Of a stretch of DNA of 64,000 nt, positions 25,535 to 34,763 are shown in pieces. The notes beneath the pieces are model-generated. The model ran no database searches. It had not been told where the DNA came from and saw only the letters and a list, made by a program, of their open reading frames with translations. Each line of letters opens with the position of its first letter. The first letter of the stretch is position 1. The DNA lies in contig NZ_JNYD01000003.1 of NCBI RefSeq assembly GCF_000717175.1, positions 1 to 64,000 of the forward strand, written 5' to 3'. Both the position numbers and the translations under genes were made by a program. Origin of the DNA: Pseudonocardia autotrophica (GTDB lineage: Bacteria; Actinomycetota; Actinomycetes; Mycobacteriales; Pseudonocardiaceae).

Positions 25535-27073
25535 GTGAGCACCACCGAGAACGAGCAGCACGACCACGGACTCTCCGAGTTCGGCTACAGCCAGTCGCTC
25601 GACCGGAGCATCGGCAAGTTCGCCAGCTTCGCCGCCGGCGTCAGCTACATCTCGATCCTCACCGGCACCTTCCAGCTGTTCTACTTCGGCTTCGGGTTCG
25701 GCGGCCCGATGTACTGGTGGTCCTGGCCGATGGTGTTCGCCGGCCAGATCATGGTGGCGCTGTGCTTCGCCGAGCTCGCGGGCCGCTACCCCGTGGCGGG
25801 CTCGGTCTACAACTGGTCCAAGCGCCTGGCCGGTCCGACGACGTCGTGGCTCGCCGGTTGGATGATGTTCACCGCGTCCGTGGTCACCCTGACCGCCGTG
25901 GTGCTGGCCTACCAGGTCACGCTGCCGCAGATCTGGTCCGGCTTCCAGCTCGTGGGCGACGGCACCGGGGACACCGACTTCGCGGTCAGCGCCGTCATCT
26001 GGGGTGCGATCCTCATCCTCTTCACCACCCTGGTGAACGCGTTCGGCGTGAAGCTGATGGCGCGGATCAACAGCACCGGCGTGTTCATCGAGCTGATCGC
26101 GGCCGTGCTGCTGGTGATCCTGCTCGGCGTCAACATCGTCAACCCGCCGTCGGTGCTGCTCGACACGAACGGGATCGGCGCGGGCCAGCCGGGCGGCTAC
26201 TTCGCGGCGTTCCTCGTCGCCTCGCTCGCCAGCGCGTACGTGATGTACGGCTTCGACACCGCCAGCTCGCTGGGGGAGGAGACCGTCGACCCGCGGCGGA
26301 CGGCGCCCACGGCGATCCTGCGCGCGGTGATCGCCTCCTTCGTCATCGGCGGCCTCATCCTGCTGTTCGGCATCCTCGCGGCACCGAACCTGGCCGACCC
26401 CGCGCTGGGCGAGAGCAGCGGCGGCCTGCAGCTGATCGTCATCCAGGCCCTGGGCAGCACGCTGGGCAAGATCTTCCTCGTCACGATCATCATCGCGATC
26501 ACCGTCTGCGCGCTCGCGGTCCACACCGCGGCGATCCGGCTGATGTTCGCGATGGCCCGCGACAACGCGCTCCCGGGTGGCGCCCGGCTGGCCAAGATCG
26601 ACCCGAAGCGGAAGACGCCGGTCGTCCCGGCGATCCTGATCGGCGTCGCGTCCGTGCTGATCCTGGTGGTCAACATCGGCTCGCCGGCGATCTTCACGGC
26701 CGTCACGAGCGTCGCGATCATCATGATCTACCTGGCGTACCTGCTGGTCACGGGGCCGATGCTGCTCAAGCGTCTCCGCGGGCAGTGGCCGGGGCCCGAG
26801 GCGCGGACGAGCGGCTACTTCTCGCTCGGCAGGCTGGGCCTGCCGGTCAACATCCTGGCCGTGCTGTGGGGCGCCGCGATGGCGCTGAACCTGGCCTGGC
26901 CCCGCGCGGACGTCTACGGCGAGGGCGTCCTGCGCTGGATCGCGTTCATCTTCATCGGCGCGGTGGCGCTGATCGGGCTGCTGTGGTTCCGGCTCAAGGG
27001 CCGCCACCGGCTCGGCACGCTGCCCGAGCACATGGCCCGGCAGATGGAGCAGATGGAGGGGGAGCTGCCGTGA
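25535..27073 (+). CDS. APC-superfamily amino acid/choline permease
   Basis: A 512-residue membrane protein with about 12 hydrophobic segments. It begins, after a polar 30 residues, with FASFAAGVSYISILTG, the unwound first helix of APC permeases, and contains GFDTASSLGEETVDPRRTAP, the usual loop after segment 6. It lies 18 bp after the aldehyde dehydrogenase gene and overlaps the choline dehydrogenase gene by 4 bp (GTGA). It probably imports choline or a related amine; specificity is inferred from the neighbours. Confidence 0.85.
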   Translation: MSTTENEQHDHGLSEFGYSQSLDRSIGKFASFAAGVSYISILTGTFQLFYFGFGFGGPMYWWSWPMVFAGQIMVALCFAELAGRYPVAGSVYNWSKRLAGPTTSWLAGWMMFTASVVTLTAVVLAYQVTLPQIWSGFQLVGDGTGDTDFAVSAVIWGAILILFTTLVNAFGVKLMARINSTGVFIELIAAVLLVILLGVNIVNPPSVLLDTNGIGAGQPGGYFAAFLVASLASAYVMYGFDTASSLGEETVDPRRTAPTAILRAVIASFVIGGLILLFGILAAPNLADPALGESSGGLQLIVIQALGSTLGKIFLVTIIIAITVCALAVHTAAIRLMFAMARDNALPGGARLAKIDPKRKTPVVPAILIGVASVLILVVNIGSPAIFTAVTSVAIIMIYLAYLLVTGPMLLKRLRGQWPGPEARTSGYFSLGRLGLPVNILAVLWGAAMALNLAWPRADVYGEGVLRWIAFIFIGAVALIGLLWFRLKGRHRLGTLPEHMARQMEQMEGELP

Positions 27074-28662
27074 CGGGAGCGCACATCGGGGAGGCGCCGG
27101 GCAACGGCGACGGCGACACGTTCGACTACGTGGTGGTGGGGGGCGGTTCCGCGGGCTGCGCGCTCGCGGCCCGGCTGTCCGAGGACCCGTCGGTCACCGT
27201 GTGCCTGCTGGAGGCGGGCCCGTCCGACGTCGGGGACCCGGCGATCCTGCGCCTCGAGGACTGGATGTACCTCCTCGACTCCGGCTACGACTGGGACTAC
27301 CTCGTCGAACCCCAGGAGAACGGCAACTCCTTCCTGCGGCACGCCCGCGCCCGGGTGCTCGGCGGCTGCTCCTCGCACAACTCCTGCATCGCGTTCTGGA
27401 CCCCGCGCGAGGACCTCGACGAGTGGGCGTCGCTGGGCTGTGACGGCTGGTCGGCCGACGAGTGCTGGCCGCTGATCCGCCGGCTGGAGACGAACGACGG
27501 CCCGTGGGAGGGCCACGGCCGCTCCGGCCCGGTGAACCTCATGCAGGTCCCGCCGGACGACCCGTGCGGCGTCGCGGTGCTCGAGGCGTGCGCGGCCGTC
27601 GGGATGCCGACCGTGCGGTTCAACGAGGGCGTCACGATCACCGAGGGCGCCGGCTTCTTCCAGATCAACTCGTTCCCGGACGGCACCCGGTCGTCGGCGT
27701 CGGTCAGCTACCTGCACCCGATCATGGCGACGCGCCCGAACCTGGAGGTCCGCACCGACTCGTGGGCCTCGCGGGTCCTGTTCGACGGCACGCGCGCGAC
27801 GGGCGTCGAGTACCAGCGCGGCATCGGGCCCGGCCGCCAGGTCGTGCGCGCGAACCGCGAGGTGATCCTCTCCACCGGCGCGATCGACACCCCGAAGCTG
27901 CTGATGCTCTCCGGGATCGGACCCGCCGAGCACCTGCGGGACTTCGGCGTGGAGGTCCTGGTCGACGCCCCGGGCGTCGGGGCCAACCTCGACGACCACG
28001 TCGAGGGCCTGGTCATGTGGGACGCCGCGCGGCCGATGGTCGAGCGCTCCACGCAGTGGTGGGAGATCGGGCTGTTCCACTGCACGCAGCCGGGGCTCGA
28101 CCGGCCGGACCTGATGATGCACTACGGGTCCGTGCCGTTCGACCTCAACACCGTGCGCTGGGGCTACCCGACCACGGACAACGGCTTCTGCCTCACCCCG
28201 AACGTCACCCGCGGCCGGTCGCGGGGCACGGTGCGGCTGCGCAGCCGGGACTTCCGCGACCGCGCCCGCGTGGACCCGCGGTACTTCACGGACCCGGAGG
28301 GCCACGACATGCGGGTCATGACGGAGGGGATCCGGCTGGCCCGGCGCGTCGCCGAGCAGCCCGCGCTGAAGGAGTGGGTGGCGGGGGAGCTGGCACCGGG
28401 GCCGGAGGCGGTGCGGGACGACGAGATCGAGGACTACATCGTCAAGACGCACAACACCGTCTACCACCCGGCGTGCACGGTGAAGATGGGTCCGGCGACG
28501 GACCCGAAGGCGCCGCTGGACCCGCAGCTGCGGGTGCGCGGGGTGGAGAACCTGCGGGTGGCCGACGCGTCGGTGCTGCCCTTCCTGCCCGCGATCAACC
28601 CCAACATCACCACGATGATGGTCGGCGAGAAGTGCGCCGACCTGCTGAAGGCGAGCCGGTAG
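27070..28662 (+). CDS. GMC oxidoreductase, choline dehydrogenase-like
   Basis: A 530-residue FAD enzyme of the glucose-methanol-choline family. It has the nucleotide-binding VVVGGGSAGCALAARLSED, the GMC signature ARVLGGCSSHNSC and STGAIDTPKLLMLSGIGP, and the C-terminal catalytic HNTVYHPACTVKMG with NPNITTMMVGEKCADLL. It likely oxidises choline to betaine aldehyde. GTG 27070 overlaps the permease stop. Short GMC enzymes oxidise many alcohols, so choline is assigned mainly from the pathway context. Confidence 0.85.
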   Translation: MTGAHIGEAPGNGDGDTFDYVVVGGGSAGCALAARLSEDPSVTVCLLEAGPSDVGDPAILRLEDWMYLLDSGYDWDYLVEPQENGNSFLRHARARVLGGCSSHNSCIAFWTPREDLDEWASLGCDGWSADECWPLIRRLETNDGPWEGHGRSGPVNLMQVPPDDPCGVAVLEACAAVGMPTVRFNEGVTITEGAGFFQINSFPDGTRSSASVSYLHPIMATRPNLEVRTDSWASRVLFDGTRATGVEYQRGIGPGRQVVRANREVILSTGAIDTPKLLMLSGIGPAEHLRDFGVEVLVDAPGVGANLDDHVEGLVMWDAARPMVERSTQWWEIGLFHCTQPGLDRPDLMMHYGSVPFDLNTVRWGYPTTDNGFCLTPNVTRGRSRGTVRLRSRDFRDRARVDPRYFTDPEGHDMRVMTEGIRLARRVAEQPALKEWVAGELAPGPEAVRDDEIEDYIVKTHNTVYHPACTVKMGPATDPKAPLDPQLRVRGVENLRVADASVLPFLPAINPNITTMMVGEKCADLLKASR

Positions 28663-28682
28663 GGCCGCCGCGCGCCGTGGGG

Positions 28683-28699
28683 GAGCCCGCGGCGGGCTC
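28683..28699. terminator. hairpin after the choline dehydrogenase gene
   Basis: GAGCCCG-CGG-CGGGCTC, a 7-bp stem, nested within imperfect GC-rich arms (28663-28720). It lies between two convergent genes and may serve both. Confidence 0.6.
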
Positions 28700-28733
28700 G
28701 ACCGGGCTCCTCGGCGGCGCGCGGCACGACCGT

Positions 28734-29151
28734 CTACTGCGGCAGCAGGCCGAGCTGCGCCATCATGTCCAGCTGGTCCCAGTAATACCGAACACGGACG
28801 ATCTGGTCGCCTCGGACCGTGTAGACGCCGGCAAACGGGACCTCGATGCGAGCCCCGGTCGCCGGGGTCTCCGTGCCGTCGGGGTTGCCCAGCGGTCCGG
28901 TGTTGGTCCCCCGGAACAGCGACTCCTCGACGATCGTGTCGCCGTCCAGGTAGGTGCGGTGCACGACGACCTGGTTGTCGGGGGAAGGACTTCTCGTTCT
29001 CGGCCCAGAAGTCGCGCAGTCCTTGACGGCCCTTGGCGTCGAACCCGGGCAGTGTGAGCTCGCAGTCCTCGGCGAACGGGGCCACGAACCCGTCGACGTC
29101 GTGGGCGTTCCAGGCGTCGGTCAGGCGGTCGAACATCGTCTGCAGGTCCAT
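28734..29151 (-). pseudogene. SnoaL-like / NTF2-fold protein, frameshifted
   Basis: Two frames together make one normal protein. The first runs from ATG 29151 (DLQTMFDRLTDAWNAHDVDG to FWAENEKSFP). The second continues at once with DNQVVVHRTYLDGDTIVEES and ends VRYYWDQLDMMAQLGLLPQ. The break is at a run of five G on the plus strand (28980-28984); four would restore the frame. AGAGGAGG lies just ahead of the ATG. Either a recent single-base insertion or a sequencing error in a homopolymer. Intact length would be about 138 residues. Confidence 0.8.
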
Positions 29152-29503
29152 CGTCGCCTCCTCTGGGAACCGGACGGGGACGCCCACGCTAGAGAGCCCG
29201 CGTCGGCGGCCGACAGGGCCGAGGGACCGTGCCGGGCGGCCGATCCGGGAGGGGGCGGAAGCCCCGATGAGGGCGTCGCGGGACGATCGGTACCGGGGAC
29301 GGGCCGCGGGTCAGCGCAGCGGTCGGCACTCGGCCCCCCTCGGTGACCTTGCCCTGCAGGAGGCCGTGAGCGATGCTCGCGGAGATGTCTGCTCACGCCC
29401 ACCGGCCGCGCATGCGCTGCCCCGCGAACTCGCGCACCGACGTTCCGACCCGGACGCCGCCCGGAAAGCCCGCCCCCGGCCCCGCTGTGCGGGAGGCACG
29501 CAC
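29152..29503. other. intergenic region without a recognised feature
   Basis: About 350 bp between the divergent SnoaL-like pseudogene and the acyl-CoA synthetase gene. I see no convincing frame, hairpin or repeat; promoters for both genes must lie here. Confidence 0.4.
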
Positions 29504-30970
29504 GTGAGCGACGGGACCGCACTCGCCGTCCGGCTCCGGGAGCTGGCCGCCGCCGCGCCGGACGCCGTCGCGCTCACCGACGAGCACGGCCGGGTCACCC
29601 GCCGGGAGCTCGACGAGCGCTCCACCCGGCTGGCCCGCCGGTTCGCCGGGCTCGGGGTCGGGCACGGCGACTTCGTCTCGATCGCGCTGCCCAACGGGAT
29701 CCGGCACGTCGAGTGCTCGCTGGCCGCGTGGAAGCTCGGCGCGGTGCCGCAGCCGCTGTCCCACCGGCTCCCGCCCGCGGAGCTCGCCGCGTTGGTGGAG
29801 ATCGCGGACCCGGCGCTGGTCGTGGGCCTCGACCCGGGCGACGGCCGGCCCTGGCTGACCGGCGACGAGGACCTCACGACCGGCGAGGCGACGCCGCTGC
29901 CCGACGTCGTCGGACCCTCGTGGAAGGCGCCCACCTCCGGGGGCAGCACCGGCCGCCCCAAGCTGATCGTGGCGGGGCAGGTGGCGAGCGTGGAGGCCGT
30001 GCTCGCGCGCGCCCCGCTGCTGCGGATCGACCGGGACGGGGTGTTCCTGTCGACCGCGCCGCTCTACCACAACGCGCCGTACATGTTCTCGCTGATGGCG
30101 CTGCTGCAGGGGCACCACGTCGTCCTCATGGGACGGTTCGACGCCGCCCGCGCGCTCGACCTCGTGGCCCGGCACCGCGCGACCTGGCTCTACGTGGTGC
30201 CCACGATGATGGGCCGGATGCTGCGGCTGCCCGCGGCGGTCCGCGAGGCGGCGGACCTGTCGTCGCTGCGGACCGTGCTGCACGTCGGCGCGCCCTGCCC
30301 GCCGCACGTGAAGCGGGGCTGGCTGGACTGGGTGGCGACGCCGGAGACGGTGATCGAGCTGTACTCGGGCACCGAGGCGCAGGCCAACTGCATGATCGAC
30401 GGCCGCGAGTGGCTGGAGCGCCCGGGCTCGGTCGGGCGCGTGCAGCGCGGCCGGATGAGCGTGCGCGGCGAGGACTTCCGCGAGCTCCCGCCCGGCGAGG
30501 TCGGCGAGATCTGGATGCGGCCGGACGGGGAGGCGACGACCTACCGGTACATCGGCGCCGAGGCGCGCGAGCGCGACGGGTGGGAGTCGTTGGGGGACAT
30601 GGGCTCCTTCGACGCCGACGGCTACCTCTTCCTCGCCGACCGGCAGACCGACATGATCCTGGTCGGCGGGGCCAACGTGTACCCGGCGGAGGTCGAGTCC
30701 GCGCTGTGCGAGCACCCCGCGGTGCTCTCGGCCGCCGTAATCGGGCTCCCGGACGAGGACTACGGCAGCGTGGTCCACGGGATCGTGCAGGTCGGCGGCA
30801 ACCACGACGGCGACGTCACGGGGGAGGAGCTGCGCGAGTTCGTGCGCGGCCGGCTCGCCCCGTACAAGGTGCCGCGGACCGTCGAGCTCACCGCCGACCC
30901 CCTGCGCGACGACGCCGGCAAGGTCCGCCGCAGCGCGCTGCGGGAGGCCCGCCTCCCGCAGGCGTCCTAG
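29504..30970 (+). CDS. AMP-dependent acyl-CoA synthetase/ligase
   Basis: A 488-residue ANL-superfamily enzyme. The P-loop is PTSGGSTGRPKLIV, the A5 motif is ELYSGTEAQAN, and the C-terminal hinge is DRQTDMILVGGANVYPAEVE. The final Lys loop reads DDAGKVRRSALRE, with the catalytic Lys in place. It activates a carboxylic acid to its acyl-CoA via an acyl-AMP. Substrate unknown; the TRAP transporter beside it may import the acid. GTG 29504 is preceded by GGGAGG at good spacing. It ends stop-to-stop with the BtuF-like gene (4-bp overlap). Confidence 0.88.
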   Translation: MSDGTALAVRLRELAAAAPDAVALTDEHGRVTRRELDERSTRLARRFAGLGVGHGDFVSIALPNGIRHVECSLAAWKLGAVPQPLSHRLPPAELAALVEIADPALVVGLDPGDGRPWLTGDEDLTTGEATPLPDVVGPSWKAPTSGGSTGRPKLIVAGQVASVEAVLARAPLLRIDRDGVFLSTAPLYHNAPYMFSLMALLQGHHVVLMGRFDAARALDLVARHRATWLYVVPTMMGRMLRLPAAVREAADLSSLRTVLHVGAPCPPHVKRGWLDWVATPETVIELYSGTEAQANCMIDGREWLERPGSVGRVQRGRMSVRGEDFRELPPGEVGEIWMRPDGEATTYRYIGAEARERDGWESLGDMGSFDADGYLFLADRQTDMILVGGANVYPAEVESALCEHPAVLSAAVIGLPDEDYGSVVHGIVQVGGNHDGDVTGEELREFVRGRLAPYKVPRTVELTADPLRDDAGKVRRSALREARLPQAS

Positions 30971-31734
30971 CCGCGCCGCACCTGGTCCCGCAACGCCGCG
31001 GGCAGCACCCGCGCCGCCTCCACCAGGCTCGGCCCGTACCAGGTCAGCAGCCGCCCGCTGACCAGCACGGACGGGGCGGTGAAGGCCTCGGGGCCGTCGT
31101 CGGCGGTGAAGAGGTACGGCTCGTCCGGCAGCACCACGAGATCGTGCGCGGGCAGGTCGGCCGGGTCGAACCGCGGGTAGCGCTCGGGGGAGCCGGCGAG
31201 CACGTTGTCCACGCCCAACCGGGCGAGCACCGCGCCGGTGAAGGTGTCCGAGCCGCAGGCCATCCACGGCTTGCGCCAGATCGGCACCACCGCGCGGCGC
31301 CGCTCGGCCGGCTCCGGGAGGGCGGCCCACAGGCGGCGGGCCTCGGCGAGCCACCCCGGCTCGTCGAACCCGCAGGCCGCGAGCATGCGGCCGAGCGAGT
31401 CCAGGCCGCCGTCGACGGTCCGGATGTCGGTCACGTAGACGGCGAGCCCCGCGTCGCGCAGCCGCTGCAGGTCGCCGGGCTTGTTCTCCTCCTGGTTGGC
31501 CAGCACCAGGTCCGGCTCGAGCGCGACGATCGCCTCGACGTCCGGGTTCTTGGTGCCGCGCACCCGCGGCACGTCGAGGTCCCCGGGGTGGGTGCACCAG
31601 TCCGTGGCGGCGACGAGCCGGGAGACGTCCGTGGCCCCGACCGCCTCGGTCAGCGAGGGCACGATCGACGCGATCCGCTCGACCTTCGCCGGGACGTCGA
31701 CCTCGCGGCCCTCGTCGTCGATCACCATGGGCAT
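30967..31734 (-). CDS. helical-backbone metal/cobalamin receptor (BtuF-like), no signal peptide
   Basis: A 255-residue protein with the two-lobed fold of ABC substrate-binding proteins for cobalamin or haem: RIASIVPSLTEAVGA, then WCTHP, and VEAIVALEPDLVLANQEEN. Unlike transport receptors it has no signal peptide or lipobox, and no permease or ATPase gene is near. Cytoplasmic proteins of this type are common in actinobacteria, with unknown role. The ATG at 31734 is preceded by TAGCCT and 6 nt, a leaderless promoter inside the end of the TRAP permease gene. Confidence 0.75.
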   Translation of the reverse strand: MPMVIDDEGREVDVPAKVERIASIVPSLTEAVGATDVSRLVAATDWCTHPGDLDVPRVRGTKNPDVEAIVALEPDLVLANQEENKPGDLQRLRDAGLAVYVTDIRTVDGGLDSLGRMLAACGFDEPGWLAEARRLWAALPEPAERRRAVVPIWRKPWMACGSDTFTGAVLARLGVDNVLAGSPERYPRFDPADLPAHDLVVLPDEPYLFTADDGPEAFTAPSVLVSGRLLTWYGPSLVEAARVLPAALRDQVRRG

Positions 31735-31740
31735 GCGGCC

Positions 31741-31746
31741 AGGCTA
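31741..31746 (-). promoter_or_regulatory. leaderless-type -10 box of the BtuF-like gene
   Basis: TAGCCT on the minus strand, 6 nt before the ATG at 31734. It lets the gene be expressed apart from the TRAP operon upstream. Confidence 0.5.
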
Positions 31747-31747
31747 G

Positions 31748-33031
31748 TCACTCCACCAGCGCGAGGCTGATCACCGGGACGAAGGTGACGATCAGCAGGG
31801 CGATCAGCAGGACCCCGGCGCTGGGCAGGGCCGCCCGCGCCACGCGCAGCACGCTCATCCGCGAGATCCCGCTGGCGACGAACAGGTTCAGCCCGAGCGG
31901 CGGCGTGACCATGCCGATCTCCAGGTTCATGACGATGATGATCCCGAGGTGGACCGGGTTCACGCCGAGCTCGGTCGCGATGGGGAAGAGGATGGGCGCG
32001 AGGATGAGGATCGCGCTCGACGTCTCCATGAAGCAGCCCACGATCAGCAGCAGGACCGTGACCAGCAGCAGGAACTGCCAGGGCTGCAGGTTCAGGGCGA
32101 GCAGCGCGCCGGTGACCTCGGCGGGGATGCGCTCGTAGGTGAGCACGAAGGAGAACAGAATGCCGTTGGCGATGATGAACATGACCATCGCCGAGGTCCG
32201 GGCCGACCGCAGCAGGATCGGCCCGATGTCGCGCCACGACAGTTCCCGGTAGACGAGCAGGCTGACGAGCAGCGCGTAGGCCACGGCCATGGCCGCGGCC
32301 TCGGTCGGGGTGAAGAAGCCGCCGTAGATGCCGCCCAGCACGAACACCGGCAGCAGCAGCGACAGGATCGCGTCCCGGAAGGCACGGACCTTTTCCGCCC
32401 GGGTCATGTCGACGGCCGTCGCCCCGGTCCCGTAGCCGCGCCGCCGGGAGACGACCACGACCATCGCCAGCAGCAGGGCGCCGGCGAGCAGGCCGGGCAG
32501 GATCCCGGCGAGGAAGAGGTCGCCGATCGAGGTCTCGGTCGCGATGCCGTACACGATCAGCGGGATGGACGGCGGGATGAGGATGCCCAGCGACCCGGAC
32601 GTCGCGATGAGCCCGGTCGAGAAGTCCCGGCCGTAGCCGGCCCGGATCATCGCGGGGATGAGCAGGGTGCCGACGGCGACGACGGTGGCCGGGCTCGAGC
32701 CCGAGATCGCGGCGAAGAAGACGCAGGACAGCACGGCCGTCATCGCCAGGCCGCCGCGGTAGCCGCCGACCGCCGCGAGCCCGGCCTCGGTGAGCCGTCT
32801 GCTGATCCCGCCCCGGCTCATGATCGTGGCGGCGAGCACGAAGAACGGGATCGCGACGAGCGGGAAGCTGTTCAGGGCGTTGGTCAGGGTCTCCGGGACC
32901 TGGGTGAGCGGGATGGTGGTGAAGTAGAAGAAGTAGAGGAAGGTGGTGAGCCCGAGGGCCACGGCGATCGGGGCCGACGACAGCAGCAGGACCAGCAGGG
33001 TGACCAGCAGGGCGATCGCCGCGGCGCTCAT
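31748..33031 (-). CDS. TRAP transporter large permease (DctM-type)
   Basis: A 427-residue membrane protein with about 12 hydrophobic segments. Typical DctM stretches are SFPLVAIPFFVLAATIMSRGG, GILIPPSIPLIVYGI and the C-terminal LEIGMVTPPLGLNLFVASGI. With the small permease and binding protein it forms a sodium- or proton-coupled importer for organic acids. The ATG at 33031 overlaps the stop of the small-permease gene by 4 bp. Confidence 0.92.
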   Translation of the reverse strand: MSAAAIALLVTLLVLLLSSAPIAVALGLTTFLYFFYFTTIPLTQVPETLTNALNSFPLVAIPFFVLAATIMSRGGISRRLTEAGLAAVGGYRGGLAMTAVLSCVFFAAISGSSPATVVAVGTLLIPAMIRAGYGRDFSTGLIATSGSLGILIPPSIPLIVYGIATETSIGDLFLAGILPGLLAGALLLAMVVVVSRRRGYGTGATAVDMTRAEKVRAFRDAILSLLLPVFVLGGIYGGFFTPTEAAAMAVAYALLVSLLVYRELSWRDIGPILLRSARTSAMVMFIIANGILFSFVLTYERIPAEVTGALLALNLQPWQFLLLVTVLLLIVGCFMETSSAILILAPILFPIATELGVNPVHLGIIIVMNLEIGMVTPPLGLNLFVASGISRMSVLRVARAALPSAGVLLIALLIVTFVPVISLALVE

Positions 33032-33630
33032 CGGCCGGCCTCCCCGTCGCCGTCGTCCGCGCGCCGGGGCCCCGGCTCGTCGTCCCGCGCGGCGGCGCCC
33101 TCGGCCTCCCGCTCCGCGGCCTGCTCCGCCTCCCGTTCGGCCGTCTTCTCGGGATACGGGTCGCGGCCCCGGAGCATGCGGGAGGCGATCTCGCAGGCCC
33201 GCACGAACATCAGCGTGAACCCGACCGGGACCGGGAGGGTCGCGAGCCAGAGCGGGAGCTTCAACGCCGGGGTCAGGGTCAGCCGGGCGTACGGCTCCGC
33301 CAGGACGAGCCAGGCGAAGGCGCCGACGATCCCGAGGTAGACCAGCGTGACGGCGATCCCGACCAGGGCGAGGACCCGCTTGCCGCGCTCGCCGAGGAAC
33401 AGCGCGACCAGGTCGACGTTGACGTGCTCGTCGTAGCGCAGGGTCACGACGGCGCCGAGGAAGGTCGACGTGATCACGAGGAGGATCACGGCCTCCTCCG
33501 ACCAGAAGAGGATCTGCCCGGTGATCGTGCGGAGCAGCACGGCGACGATCGCGACCAGCGCGGCGAGCCCCAGCGACCCGGCCGCCAGCACGTTCTCCAC
33601 CCGGGTCAGGACGCGGTCGAACCCGGCCAT
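33028..33630 (-). CDS. TRAP transporter small permease (DctQ-type)
   Basis: A 200-residue protein with four hydrophobic segments, including WSEEAVILLVITSTFLGAVV and RYDEHVNVDLVALFL (the conserved EH-x-x-x-D pattern of the family). The last 40 residues are an unusual charged tail rich in Glu, Ala and Arg. It is coupled to both neighbours: ATG 33630 overlaps the binding-protein stop (TGATG), with a GTG one codon earlier as an alternative. Confidence 0.88.
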   Translation of the reverse strand: MAGFDRVLTRVENVLAAGSLGLAALVAIVAVLLRTITGQILFWSEEAVILLVITSTFLGAVVTLRYDEHVNVDLVALFLGERGKRVLALVGIAVTLVYLGIVGAFAWLVLAEPYARLTLTPALKLPLWLATLPVPVGFTLMFVRACEIASRMLRGRDPYPEKTAEREAEQAAEREAEGAAARDDEPGPRRADDGDGEAGR

Positions 33631-34667
33631 CACGCACCACCCGCCCGACGCTGGGCCAGCAGCTCGTCGACGACGTCCCGGCCGATGACGTCCGCCTGCT
33701 CGTCCCACACCTTCGGCACGACCGAGGCCTCGAACGCGGCCCGCTGCTCGGGCGTCAGCTGCACGATCTCCGTGGTGCCGGCCTCGGCGATCGTCTTCTT
33801 CGCCTCCTCGTTGAGCTGGGCGGCGACCTCGCGGTTGTAGTGGGCGGACTCCGTGGCCGCCTCGCGGACGACCTGCTGCAGGTCCGGCGGGAGCCCCTCG
33901 AAGAACGGCCGGTTGATCGTGAGGACGTAGCCGACGTAGCCGTGGTCCGACTCGGTGATGTACCGCTGCACCGTGTGCATGTTCTGGGACTCGATGTTCG
34001 ACCAGGGGTTCTCCTGGCCGTCGATCAGCCCCTGCTGCAGGGCGTTGTAGACCTCGGCGAAGGCCAGCGGGGTCGACTGGGCGCCCCAGGCGGCGAACTG
34101 GGCGCGCAGGACGTCCGAGGGCTGGATGCGGAAGCGGAGCCCCGCGAGGTCCTCGGCCGCGGTCATCCGGGTGTTCGAGGACAGCTGCTTGAGCCCGTTG
34201 TCCCAGAGCTCGAGCACGACGATGTCGCGGCGGGCCAGCTCGGGGTTGCCGAAGATCGCGCGTCCCACGGCGGTGTCCGGGGACGCGACCCGCGGGATGT
34301 CCTCGACGTCCCGGAACAGGAACGGCAGGTCGAGCACCTGCAGCTCGGGGGCGATCGTGGTGAACTTCGCGCTGGCGGGGGCCAGCATCTGCACCGCCCC
34401 GGACTGGAGGGCCTGCAGCTCGTCCTCGTCGCCGAACAGCTCCGAGTTGGGGTAGATCTCGACCGCGATCCGGCCGCCGGAGCGCTGCTCGACGATCTCC
34501 TCGAACCGCTGCGCCGCCTTGCCCTTCGGCGTCTTGGCCGTGACGACGTGGGAGAAGCGCAGCACGTAGGTGTCGCTGCCGCCCGCCTGTCCGGCACCGC
34601 GGAGCCCGCAGCCGGCGAGGAGCACGCACAGCACCGCGAGGAGCGCCCAGACCGTTCGCCGTCGCAT
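33630..34667 (-). CDS. TRAP transporter substrate-binding lipoprotein (DctP-type)
   Basis: A 345-residue lipoprotein. The signal peptide MRRRTVWALLAVLCVLLAGC ends with lipobox LAGC, so it is anchored outside the membrane. The mature part has the DctP motifs VLRFSHVVTAKTPKGKAAQ, IYPNSELFGDEDELQALQSG and FAEVYNALQQGLIDGQENPW. The conserved Arg that contacts the ligand carboxylate is in LRFRIQPS. First gene of the transporter operon. Likely substrate: a small organic acid, perhaps the one activated by the nearby acyl-CoA ligase. Confidence 0.92.
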   Translation of the reverse strand: MRRRTVWALLAVLCVLLAGCGLRGAGQAGGSDTYVLRFSHVVTAKTPKGKAAQRFEEIVEQRSGGRIAVEIYPNSELFGDEDELQALQSGAVQMLAPASAKFTTIAPELQVLDLPFLFRDVEDIPRVASPDTAVGRAIFGNPELARRDIVVLELWDNGLKQLSSNTRMTAAEDLAGLRFRIQPSDVLRAQFAAWGAQSTPLAFAEVYNALQQGLIDGQENPWSNIESQNMHTVQRYITESDHGYVGYVLTINRPFFEGLPPDLQQVVREAATESAHYNREVAAQLNEEAKKTIAEAGTTEIVQLTPEQRAAFEASVVPKVWDEQADVIGRDVVDELLAQRRAGGA

Positions 34668-34763
34668 ACCGCCGGTCCCTCCTCGAGCCGAGGACGGGGG
34701 CGGCGCCGGAATGCGGCACCGTCGCCCATTCGGGTCGGACGGTAGGAATCGGCGCGAAGGGTG

